Of a stretch of 64,000 bases of DNA, positions 11,862-21,971 are shown in pieces. A model generated the notes under the pieces. That model had not been told where the DNA came from and did not search any database. It saw only the letters and a list, made by a program, of their open reading frames with translations. Source of the DNA: Isoetes taiwanensis. Taxonomy: Eukaryota > Streptophyta > Lycopodiopsida > Isoetales > Isoetaceae. Position 1 is the stretch's first letter. The number at the start of each line of letters is the position of its first letter. A program made the position numbers and the translations under genes. Where the stretch lies: positions 188,001 to 252,000 of the forward strand of contig JAJEKV010000226.1 in assembly GCA_021234155.1 (NCBI GenBank), in the 5' to 3' direction.

Positions 11862-14800
11862 GCTCGCCATCTACGAAAAACTTTCAAACTCAATGGTTTT
11901 ACAAGGGGTACTTCCGGAAAGTACAAAGACACACTTACTTTCCTACATGTGTTTGAGTCTTTGGAGCAAAAAGGTAATGATGAGAGGGAATTTGTTTGCA
12001 TGGGCACCATCCGGTCCAGGAGTGAAGTAGCCGGGGAGTCCGCCAATGAGGGAGACTGTCTTTTCAGACATCCCAAGGCTTTATTCATGTTGATGAATCC
12101 TATTTTAGAGTGGCGAAAGTAAATCCTCGCCCTTCAGTACAAGTATGTTGCTCACTACATCGACCCAAGAAGAGGTCGCTCGGTGCCATCATCAACTATA
12201 TTCAAGCTAACGGCGAAGACTTCCCCCTCTGGCCGAGTCCGAGCCCGAGGAAGAGGATGAGCAACCGAGCCCGAAAGCAGTTCCTCATCACAATCACGGG
12301 AGTCCATCCGTCCCCGCGAAAGCCACCGCCACCACCACCAAAGAAGCGCCAAAGGGACACAATTGCTGCTAAAGAGCCTAAAAAAAGCAAGACGGCCTTA
12401 ATTGCAAAGCAGAGGATATTTCGAGGAACCTAAGAAGAAGAAGGGAAGGGTAAAGCACCCGGTGTTGCTATAAAGGAAAAAAAGGTTGACAAGACGGCTG
12501 AAAAGATGGAAGAGATTAACCCGCACAAGTTTGTGCAAGGTGTAATTTATTTGCCAGGTCCACTTCAATGAAGCTTCCAGAAAAAAAATGAATTTGGTGA
12601 AAGGCCACCAGGTTCGCAAAATTTATGCCGATCACTTAAGGAACCCGAAATGCGTAATAAGGAGCAATCCAAATGCTCATGTGGCCCCAATAGTTGTCCT
12701 TGTTGACGAGGGGAAGAGTGCAAAACCCCAGGGACTATGATGAGAGAAAACGCAGAGACCTACACTCACTACGTCTTGGGAGGCAATCACAGCTTTAAGG
12801 CAAGAAGGCAACTTTATAAAGAGAAGAAGAACCCGAGGTACCTCTCCGTCCTCTGCGCTGTTTACTGTGGTCTTACCGATGAAGAAGCGAAAATCGTTGC
12901 CAACACCCACAATGCTGACAACGAATATAAACTAAAGATGAGCTTCGTCGACAAGATCCGGTTCATGCACAGGGAGTACGTAATATTCAAGGAAAAGTAC
13001 GGTGAGGACCTGAAGAAGCCAGCATTTTCCTTGGAGCTTAAGGAGGCGTGTGCTATTGAATGCTGCCTGAAATATGACGAGGCCAACAAAAGGCAGTCTC
13101 TCATTGGCCACGACAACTGGTTCCAGTTAGCTTTTAGAGATGGCAAGGTAAGCACAAAATGTATTCCAGAATAGCAAATCAACTATTTAACGTGAATCTT
13201 CTTGAACAGATTTGGGAACTCGAGGACCCGGATATATTTACAATGTTCGGAGGGGAGTTAAAGAGCAAGGGAAAGGAGACAACTAAGAAAAAAAGCTCGA
13301 GACGCATACCTAAAAAGAAATGACCATTACCGTCTCGGGGAAATGGGGGCTTCTCCGACACCTGAGCTTCTCGAAAGCGGCTTCTCCAAAAAGTTGTTGA
13401 TAAGGAGTTTAGCCTAGAAGAAATGTCAAAGGAATTACACAAGTAAGTTTTTTCGGACACAAACATTAGTTATTGCATGTTAGATTCCCAAAAACATCTG
13501 AGGTGGCTAGTGTATTCGAATACACATGCCTTTCTTTACACGGCAATGTGTATTAGGAATACACATTGCTTGTCTCTAGAAAGGCATTGTGTATTCAGGA
13601 ATACACATTGCTTGTCTCTAGAAAGGCATTGTGTATTCGGAATACACATTGCCCGTGTGAAGGAAGGCACTGCGGTTAGGAATACACATTGCTCCTCCGA
13701 ATGTTGGCTTTGTGTATTCGGAATACGCATGCGTTCCTTTAGAGAAGCAATGTGTTTGTCCTGTAGTAGAACTATTTTCGCATATATTGTTTCGAGGTAG
13801 CATCACAAGTTAACCTGGGTTTGTATTCCGAATACAATTAGCTTGACTTGTATTTGTTTTTCTTTTACGTCGCCTTCATTCTTTTGTTTAAACTCATTGT
13901 TTCCTTAACGTCTTGCGACCAAAAACGTCATAACATGTCAAACATGTTTGATGGAGCAACTAAACGATCGACACATGGGAAAGGTGCAAGGAACTCTACC
14001 CAATTGCCACATCAACGATTTGGCGCATTGTCCAATATTCACCAAATTTTGAGGGCTGGGTAATTACACTTAGAATTCCTTTCTCTAACACAAACGATCT
14101 CTTGGCGGTTGTTGTTTTGTTTTTCTTAGAGCAAAAGAAAAATAAAGACCTACCCGAGGGCTTTATGAATTTGGTTAGAAACAGCACTCGGGAAGAGAGG
14201 TCGTTAGCTGAAAGAAGAACTGTTGAGCGAACCATCCGACTACGAGAGATTACGCATGTTTGATCAAAACAATTTATATTCAATCATTCATGGTGATTGC
14301 ACGAACCTTGTCGGACGGTTAAGCCCGCCGAGGACTTTACTTTGGTTATTGCTGATCTTCCCTATGGGTTTAAGCTTAAAGACAGCAGATCTGACGACCA
14401 GCCCTTCAAATTTTTGAGTTTAATGCTTTTATTGAAGGAATTAAGCAGATCTCAACGGCCAAACATTGGCGTTTAGTTACGTTCCATTCGAGCATGCAGT
14501 CTGGCTTGGTGGAATCAGCTTTCAAAAATCACTTTGGTTCTCCAGTTCAGGCAGGATATGAAAACCTTGTCCGTAAAGTCTTATTCGAATACAATTACTT
14601 TTCTCTTTAATAGCGTGGTGTGTATTCGGAATAGTATTTCCCTGTTTACGGTTTTCAAGTGTTTTCTTGTTTTTGCTAATATCACTTTATATGCTTCACT
14701 AGGTACAAAACGAACATCAACTACCATGGTGGAGGACCAAGGTTGCTCAGCAAGGTAGAGTACCTTCATGTAGCTTATTGGAGTTTTGATGGGAAGAGGA

Positions 14801-15362
14801 CCATGGATCACTTTAACACTGCCGCCTGTCAAAACTTTTCAAACGTCCTAGAGTTTCCAGCAGTCTTACAGAAATTGCAGGACCCAAGTGCACAAGGCAG
14901 GATTGTGAATCACTACCGAAACCACAAAGCTTCATCAACCATCTCCGACATGTTCTCGGCCCGTGAGATTGGGTACTTGATGCTTTCTCTGGTTCTGGTA
15001 CTACTATCGCATGTGCACTTAAGAAGGGCCGCAACTGTGTAGCCGTGGATATTGATAAGGAGGCTGTGCATTTTGTGAAGATGAGACTGGCTGCCTTACC
15101 TACTTTACCAGATGAAAATCAGGAGTTAGGGGCCAAGTCTTCATCTGATTATGCTAAACTAACGCCCTCGAGAGATACGACCTCCATTCTCGGCTCACTA
15201 GACGATGAGGCAACCTTTGCAGAGCTTAAAGAAGTAGCTTTAGCTACCATTCCAGAGAACAAGGAGGATACAAAACTCAAGTCCCCAGTAAAGGAGCAGA
15301 TAGAACGGAAGGGCCGAGATGGCAGAGAGCAAAAAAAAAGAATGAGGAGGACTATGATGTAG
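11862..15362 (+). pseudogene. ParB/Srx-like + beta-class DNA amino-methyltransferase protein, broken
   Basis: The N-terminal part (11862-12120) is unrecognised, followed by an acidic/proline/lysine-rich linker (12150-12450). A ParB/sulfiredoxin-like domain follows at 12480-13147: INPHKFVQGVIYLPGPL, VAPIVVLVDEGKSA, then THYVLGGNHSFKARRQLYKE with the typical GGNHS loop, and GLTDEEAKIVANTHNADNE. A 62-bp intron (13148-13209) joins DGK to IWELEDPDIF. After a longer intron comes the methyltransferase: HGDCTNLVGR, motif IV as DLPYGF (14354-14371; usual form DPPY), then motif I VLDAFSGSGTTIACALKKG (near 14970-15030). Motif IV before motif I defines the beta class, which makes N6-methyladenine or N4-methylcytosine. 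Damage: frameshifts near 12725, 14325 and 14900 and a TGA at 14964-14966. Start uncertain. Confidence 0.85.
13510..13837. repeat. Palindrome cluster 2, within an intron
   Basis: Copies of the same palindrome at 13510-13525, 13548-13564, 13589-13606, 13631-13647, 13712-13728 and 13821-13837. The spacer 'attgcttgtctctagaaagg' is repeated between the second, third and fourth, giving a ~41-bp tandem unit. The cluster lies after a GTAAGT donor at 13443. Single copies also lie in the 62-bp intron (13160-13172) and in the third predicted intron (14581-14594, 14618-14634). None was found in the coding parts. Confidence 0.9.
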
Positions 15363-15695
15363 ATCTTTGACTCATCGTGATATTAAAATTATCATTATTT
15401 ATTACAATGAATCTTCAATATTGATGTACAACAATTTATTAAAAACATAGTATTTTTTTTTCCTTTCTATTAAGGTGCTTGTTTTTGTAATGCTTTGATC
15501 TCTTCAAGTCTATGCCTAAATTTTGCTATTTTTATGATTTGTGTTTCATAAGTACAAAGTTTTCGATCTAATAATGGGCCAAAATGGCATGAAAAAAAAT
15601 GCAAACCTCTAGAAATTCTTAACAACTATCAAAAAAGCTTATTTTAGAAACTTGGTGTTTTTTAAAGGGAATCTTTGAAGCGGGGTGATGCAACA
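15363..15695. other. Right subterminal region of the 8.5-kb element
   Basis: AT-rich 3' flank of the methyltransferase gene up to the right terminal repeat. No gene or palindrome copy is seen. Confidence 0.5.
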
Positions 15696-15725
15696 CTCCC
15701 GTTTAATTACTAATCGATGTTGATC
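15696..15725 (-). repeat. Right terminal inverted repeat of the 8.5-kb element
   Basis: The reverse complement begins GATCAACATCGATTAGTAAT and matches the left end at 7243-7272. Host gypsy sequence (…gttgatgtacctgttgtcatg) resumes immediately after and matches 58826-58850. Confidence 0.6.
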
Positions 15726-18660
15726 TGACCCTCCTACAACTCTGTTGATGTACCTGTTGTCATGAAGCAACCTCCGGATGAAACCGAAGGCAACCCCTCT
15801 TTTCACCCACAAAGTGCCCGCGATCCGGTTATGCTCCAACCTCCGCACACATTGTCCGGGATACTGAAGTAATACCCCATATTCGGACTCCGAGGTAAGT
15901 CGAGATTGTGGGACGTCGGCAACAATCAAACTGTCGCATTTGCTGCAAATCTTAGGCTCCTTATCATAACAGGCGTCAAGCCATTCAAAAAATTCAAACA
16001 CATTTTGGCACGGAGTTACAAAGATCTTGGGGAATCAACAAAAGCTTGGGGAACTCACCATTCCTACCAAATCGATGCGACCCGGTGTAGCAACGACGTC
16101 TGGGCTCAACCCTAATTACCGCGGATCGCGTCCAAGGCGAAATTGACAAACTCCTTGCTGCGGGTTTGATCTATGAGGTCAAACATTACGAATGGGTGAG
16201 CCCCATCGTCATTGCCCTTAAACACAATGGTAAGATCCGGCGTCTGTGGTGGACTATCGGGAACTCAATCGGGCCACGGGCGTGATCATTTTCCACTTCC
16301 CTTCACGGACCGAGGTTCGGAAGAGGTGGTTGGACATGAGATGTACTCCTTTATGGATGGTTTTTACGGCTACAATCGGATCTCAATCAAAGAATCGATC
16401 AACTCAAGACCACTTTCACCACCCAGGTAGGCACTTTTTGCCTACAAGGTGGTTCCTTTTGGATTATCCAACTCTCCATCAACGTTTCAACGCATCATGC
16501 TCTCGGTTTTTCATGATTTCATGAAGGAAAATCCCTTCTTGCAAATTTTTCAAGATGACTTCTCGCCTCTGAGTTCCATGGGTGACCATTTGGATAAATT
16601 GGAACTTCGTCTTCCAGAAATGTGATGAGTCCCGGGCATTAGTCTCAATCCCGAGAAATGCACCTTTTTGCGTCACCTCGGTGTTCTGTTAGGCCATGTT
16701 GTCGACCAAAGCGGTATCACCACGGATCCCGCCAAAATCGGTTGTGTGCTCAAGGCTCAAGCACCGGCCAATATCAAGGAGACACGCTCTTTCCCGGGTA
16801 AGGTCAATTATTACTCCACCTTCATACACGGATTTGGCGACCATTGCAGATCCCATTCATAAACTCACGGGTGTGAATCCCACGGGCTTGAATTCCAGAA
16901 GTGAAGCCGCTCCAACCGGTGAAGCTTTTTGCTTACCGGTGCACCCGGTTCTTGTTCCTCCTCAATGGGACAAGCCCTTTCATGTTCATGTAGATGTCAC
17001 CGGCGTTTGCTATTGAGCTGTTCTTTCTCAAGAATATGATCGCATTAAGCGACAAACCAAATCGCCACGCCCGGTAGAAAACTCAATTCTGGCGGCGCAA
17101 CTATTACGCCCGCGGGCGTGAAGCTTTGGGTCTCATTTTACGTGTCCAACGCTTTTGGGCGGTCAAATCAAGTTCTTTGTGGACCACCAAGCACTACTCT
17201 ATTTGATCAACAAGTCCACCCCACGGGCGCATTGTTCGTTGGGTCCTTCTTCTCCAAGAATTTGCTCCTTTTGAAATCATTCATAAGGTAGGCAAATCTC
17301 ATGTCGTTCGGATTATCTTTCACGCATCCACCACGGATGATCCCTCAACCGGAGTCTCGGGCGCCTTTCGATGCTCGGCTCTTTTTAGTCGCGGCAACAC
17401 CACATTGGTTCCATGATTTTCAGTGGTACCTCCTCACGGGTGCTCTTCCACCGAAGAAGGCAGACGCGCTCTCCCCGCCAAGAGACAATCCCGTCGCCAT
17501 CAATTTCTCAGAGAGGTCCGTGACTACACCATGGTTGCAGGACATCTCTACAAAAGGGTAAGGACACCATCGCCGGGTATTTGTGTTCTACCTCATGAAG
17601 TTCCGTGATATTGTTAGAGAAGCTCATCAAGGGCTCCGGTGGTGGTCATTTTCATGGTGACACCACAAAGACGCGAAAAATCCTTCTCGGGGGTATTATT
17701 GGCCCAGCTCTTCAAAGATGCTCACGCCCGCGCCCGCGTGTGATGCTTGCCCCGGTGGGGCCCCCGCCCGTGGACGGCTCTTCCCTTGACGCCGGCCGCC
17801 ACGCCACTTCCCTTCAGCAAATGAGGAATGGACTTTGTGGGACCCTATCGATCCTCCCTCGCGGCACACCCGCGTACCCGATACATTCTGGTTCTCAGCG
17901 ACTCACCACCAAATGGGCGAAGCTTGTGCATTTCCGGACAACACTGCCCGCTTAAGCACAGACTAGGGTCCTCTATCAACAAATTATCACGCGATTCGGC
18001 TGCCCCTTACGGAGCTGGTGGGTGACCGTGGTGTCCATTTCATCAATCATACTATCAAGGAGCCGGACGGATTATCTCCGATACATCATCACAAGAGCAC
18101 ACCTTACTATCCTCAAGGTAATGGTTTGGCAGAGAGCACCAACAAAACTCACGGTCACCATTCTCAAGAAAATTTGTGACGCTTCGCATTGCATTAGCGG
18201 ACAAAACTTCCTCTTCATTCTTTGGGCCTACAATACTTGTTTCAAGATTGCTACCGGTCCACCTCCTTTTAAATTGGTTTATAATTGAAGCTCTCATGCC
18301 GTTTGAATACATCCTTCCAACACTCGGTTTTCAACCGGCCCTTTGCTCATAATCCACCTGCGCACTCAAAGAAAGGGTCTATCAATTAGAACAGTTGGAT
18401 GAACCCGGCCGGGATGCTTATATTAATTGTTCTTCATGGACAACGGTTGCAAAAATCTTTACATGACAAACGCGTCGAAGACAAAACCTTCAAAGAAGGC
18501 GATTTGGTTCTTCTTTATGATTCCGTGTACAAAAATTTTCAGGGTAAACTCAAGTTTCGTTGGCTTGGCCCTTATCAAATTGTTCAAGTGGTTAGACCAA
18601 GCGTTTTCCAACCGGGCCTGAGTTAGATGGCACTCCATTACCTACATTGGTTAATGGTTT
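15726..18660 (+). pseudogene. Gypsy RT, RNase H and integrase remnant
   Basis: Collinear with 58820-61760. RT begins near 16140 (WVSPIVIALKHNGKIR), then an RT core DGFYGYNRISI (16350-16390) and a catalytic box FQDDF (16548-16562), close to the FMDDF box of Athila-like plant gypsy elements. RNase H follows: FHVHVDVTG (16980) and FVDHQALLYLINKS (17170-17215). Integrase: MDFVGPYR (17828), TELVGDRGVHFINHTIK-like sequence (18015-18060), NGLAESTNKTHGHHSQE-like frame (18120-18165) and a GPY/F motif FRWLGPYQIVQV (18556-18595). No chromodomain is visible. Many frameshifts make it non-functional. Confidence 0.85.
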
Positions 18661-18699
18661 TAGATCTCAAAGCATTTCATCACACGTAAAGTGAACATC

Positions 18700-19650
18700 A
18701 ACACACGAGACAGTTCAAGAAGCAAACACCACGTAAAATGACTAGAAAGGCGGTATATTATATTATGGTGGAGATTTTTACAAAATGTGGGCGCTGACCC
18801 CAGCTATTTCCTCGCTTATGGGCCGCCCTATATACAAAAACGCTCAGAGCCCTATCTACTAAGTCCTAAGAGGAAAAACCCTCTACTCGGGTTTGGAGCA
18901 GAGGTGATGCGGAGGAGATGGTAGAGGTTACGCCCGGGATCGAAGGTGCAGAACCACCTCCATCCCGATTGGTCTTCGGCCGGGATGTTCAGCCATCCCA
19001 TCGACACCGCCCGCCCATTCAATGCCACGGTTGTGGCGGCGCCGAGATCCGCACAATTCATCTTGCAAGTGATCCACTTCGGCGGTTGGTGGGCATAGTG
19101 CCTTCTTCGTTCAAGCCAGAAGGCCATACCTACCGAGCCATCGGATGCCTTTGTTACTCTCGGTTCGTCTTATATAGCCAATCGAGGAACTCCTTGTTGA
19201 CGTGGACCAATCACACAAATCGCCAACGTGTTTGCAATGCAAAAAATTTGTTTCTAAACTTCGAATCTTTTCTCCCGCCGCATATCTAGTCATGGTACCT
19301 TTCCTCGACACATTCCTTTTAATGATATCCCACTTCGAGTTGCCGGCATTGAATGCCATTCCTTCTTTTCACGCGGGGCCGAACATTAATATGTGTCCTT
19401 TGCCCAATTGTCACCTCCGATCTTTCTTTCACGCCTCATCCTCACCGTTCATTGCTTCTCCCTTACGTTTTGGGACTTAGCCAAATTTTTGCCTCTCAAT
19501 ACCCTTCTTGGCATCTTTCGACACCGGCACCATCAACGACTCGGGCCAAGACTCTTCATACCTCTTCGCCTCGGTTATGCGCCCTAAAACAAACCTTTTC
19601 GTTCTCTGCGCCTTTGTCCTCCGCGGCTCGACTTTCGTCTTCCGCCTTTG
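18700..19650 (+). promoter_or_regulatory. Gypsy 3' non-coding module with internal promoter-like TATA box
   Basis: Shared with 61800-62780, including ctctactcggg (18880) and a TATA/CCAAT-like stretch cttatatagccaatc at 19169-19183 (copy at 62287-62301). It is followed by a pyrimidine-rich leader and an ATG frame. Either it is an internal promoter for the 3' ORF or a second LTR-like segment. That both copies have it in the same place supports a genuine part of the element. Confidence 0.55.
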
Positions 19651-19681
19651 AAATCACTCTTCGTTTTACGACATCGTTACC

Positions 19682-21388
19682 ATGGCTGCCCCAAGATTTT
19701 CACGCTTCAAGCTACCGCTCCCAAGGATCCGGCCCCTTTTGCATCTCAGATCCTTCTTGACGCCCACTTTCCGCGGAAGCCCTTTGTTGGCCCAAATAAA
19801 GAAGTCACGAACGACACCAGCTTTTACGAATTCTCTCAAATGGAACTTAGGCTCCAAATCCCGACCCGGTGAAGCCGGTTCATCGCCAATATCGTTAACG
19901 GCCCGCCAAGGCTACACCACTGCGGGTCGATGGCACCACCATTTCGGGCTGACTCAACATTTGATTTCTCGAGGTATTTCATATTCCCTTGCACACCCCT
20001 TTGTGTATCATGGTGCGCTATACGTGATCTCGATGTCACGAGTTTGGTGCACCGCTTATCATGCCAATGTCCATCGCCCCGACCAATATCGACAAGCCTC
20101 ACGAAAACCTTTGTTAAATTTCTCTGTGGCGAAGTTCCTTGGGTATTCTATCAAGAACACCCATATCAATAAGCCTTTCTATAACCTGGTCCTCACTGCT
20201 ACACACTCCAAACACCACATAGATTGGCCCCAAATGATGTTCTATCGTCTTCTCCAAGAAATGGACCGCCTTAGGGGTACCACTTCCATTTCAAGTTTCG
20301 TGGGAGGCCACTTTCAAGCCCCTCGTCCGTCATTACTTCCTCCCACACCACCAAATTCTCATAATTCCACTCGGCCCCTTCCAATAACTCACCAGTCGGC
20401 ACTTCACGCCGTCTTCCCCTGGTCATGTCCAAAGTCCGCGACACCCATGTCTTTGTCTCCTCCTCCGCTACACCATCCACTTCACACCATTTTTCCCAAA
20501 CATCACAAACTGGGCAGCACCGGCTCCACCACCACAACACCCTCGTGGGTTGTTGTATCAAGATCGCCAGGATGCTCAAGCCGCCGCTCTCAAGTTACAA
20601 GAATCCCAAGACGCTCTTATGAGCGGGTTCAACGGGCACTAGAAGCCTACGATGCGGACACCGGGACCTTCAAGCCGCGAATCGCCCAAGTTGCCACTTT
20701 GGAGGCCAAACTTCAAGCCAAGCATGAAGCTCTCTTACTGTGCTCATGCGGATCTCAAAAGTGCACAAGCTCAAGTCAGCCAACTTGCAGGATCGTGCTC
20801 ACCCAATCGAGAAATTCGGACTCTATTGAGCACAACAAGTCCAAAGCCGCTCTCCTGAGTACCAAGGACGCAGATATTGCTAAGCTCAACGCCTTGTACT
20901 CCGAACTTTGTGAAAATTTCAGCACTCAAGTTCAAAACCTTACAGAACGGGATGCTCAAGTCGCCTCCTTGACGGCCGCTTTTCTACATTGACCTCTCAC
21001 TCACCTCTTCAAGATCGCTTTACGAGGTGCGTAAACGTAAGATCTTGGATGACGCAGGAGATTGCCGTGCTTCGCCTCAATACTGGGAAATCCTCCTCCC
21101 TGTGTCAACACTTCTCGAACGGTCCGCGGACGATCCGCCTGCTGCTCGAAAGGGACAACCGGATCCGAGATCTTGAACAACAGCTGCAGCAAGCTATTCA
21201 GTCTGCTGATGAGGCTCAGGCAAAACTTGACGCCCATACTGCCATTCTTAACAGAATGCCTGTTGACTTCCCAGTTCCTTCCTGCTATCACGATTATGTG
21301 GTTGCTCGACGCCACCTCTTCCTTTCGAAGTGGCATGCGGCAGATGGACCTGTGGATATCCCCCTGAGCAGTGCAGATTTTCTTCGGG
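19682..21388 (+). pseudogene. Gypsy 3' accessory ORF with coiled coil
   Basis: It starts MAAPRFSRFK (19682); the copy at 62786 starts MAAPKFSTLKASAPRD. Conserved blocks are TFRxxxLVGPxKEV, YEFSQMEL and IKNTHINKPFYN (20150-20190). The second half (20580-21250) is heptad-like: IAQVATLEAKLQAKHEALLL, LSTKDADIAKLNALYSELCE and LTERDAQVASLTA, which suggests a coiled coil. It may be a gag-like or 'putative gypsy-type transposon' (Transposase_28-like) protein; that assignment is a guess. It runs without a stop into the inverted LTR at 21389. Frameshifts are present. Confidence 0.6.
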
Positions 21389-21966
21389 TTTGGGGTCTGG
21401 GTTCGGGAACTCCTGGAAGACAGCCCTCTGTGAGGACCCGTGGATCTAACAGGAGAATCCGGGGGACTATGTCACGCGGGATTTGCAAGAAGAGAAGAAG
21501 AAGAAGAAGAAAACAGAACAAATGAGAGAAAGATGATAAGCTTCCTTGATGTCAATGATGAAAATACATGAGCTCTCGCAATAGAGAGAAAACTGAAAGG
21601 AGACAAGACTCAAAACTCATCTAAAAACTCATGTGCTAGCTCTACTCATATATATAGTACAATGGCCTTGGGCCCAATATAGACACTCTGACCGATCTCG
21701 GTGCCGACTCCGGAAGGAGGCCCGATTTCTGAGGAATGTTGGCGGTGCTCTTGAAGTGCCTAGAATCACGCTGACACCGGGAAGTGGTGACGGGCCGTCA
21801 CTTGTCCGAGCCTCTTGTTGACTCCGCCAAAGGCTTTGATCTGCGTGGTCCGGCCGCTTGGTCTTCATGAGCCTTTGATGGCTGACCCGTGGGACCGAGG
21901 ATCCTTGAGCTTGACTGGTTCTGTCAGATGCATGAATAGTCCCTGCTGGGAGGCATGGGACTAACA
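21389..21966 (-). repeat. Gypsy LTR plus leader, minus orientation (right end of the 18.28-kb unit)
   Basis: The reverse complement starts TGTTAGTCCC and follows the LTR at 3684-4276 with small indels, including the same TATA run (21649-21660 on this strand). Its promoter would point into the unit and run antisense to the 3' ORF. Confidence 0.85.
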
Positions 21967-21971
21967 TGTCA
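21967..21971. repeat. Target-site duplication TGTCA, right
   Basis: Second copy of the 5-bp duplication that flanks the 18.28-kb unit (see 3679-3683). Confidence 0.9.

Larger units (their letters stand above)
7243..15725. mobile_element. Nested ~8.5-kb DNA element encoding DUF7869 and ParB-methyltransferase proteins
   Basis: The gypsy linker is continuous at 58735-58860, but here its left part stops near 7240 and its right part resumes near 15726, so about 8.5 kb was inserted. The edges are degenerate inverted repeats: GATGAACAAGATTGCG... at 7243-7272 and the complement of GATCAACATCGATTAG... at 15696-15725, both with ATTAAACGGG. The duplication is probably GAT or GATC, but this is not certain. 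Cargo: a DUF7869-type gene on the minus strand, a ParB/Srx-methyltransferase gene on the plus strand, and clusters of a palindrome between them and inside introns. Which protein mobilises the element is inference; DUF7869 is the likelier transposase. Both genes carry frameshifts. Confidence 0.75.
3684..21966. mobile_element. 18.28-kb insertion with inverted LTR ends
   Basis: The unit begins TGTTAGTCCC and ends GGGACTAACA and is flanked by a perfect 5-bp duplication (TGTCA). The terminal ~590 bp at the left and ~578 bp at the right are the same LTR sequence in opposite orientation; ordinary LTR retrotransposons have them in direct orientation. The interior, in plus-strand order, is gag, protease, a nested ~8.5-kb DNA element, RT, RNase H, integrase and a 3' module with a coiled-coil ORF. 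The 5-bp duplication and TG...CA ends fit retroviral-type integrase chemistry. It could be a joint product of two cDNA ends, a TIR-type element built from gypsy parts, or an assembly artefact. Confidence 0.8.

Noticed and set aside
11604-11870. Minus-strand ORF with a hydrophobic membrane-like segment
   Set aside because: It overlaps the start region of the plus-strand ParB-methyltransferase gene, and hydrophobic stretches arise easily in AT-rich antisense frames. No start context or homology seen.
13477-13800. ORFs with repeated VFRNTHCLSLE-like peptides on both strands
   Set aside because: They result from the palindrome repeats being translated; no independent coding signal.
11221-13837. 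CRISPR-like array of spaced repeats
   Set aside because: The repeats are self-palindromic, spacing is irregular (18-80 bp), spacers are partly repeated and the setting is eukaryotic with introns. They fit protein binding sites, not CRISPR.
18852-19127. Antisense ORF over the gypsy 3' module
   Set aside because: The corresponding antisense frame in the second copy (62097-62360) is not kept open over the same stretch and changes are not protein-like; likely a shadow.
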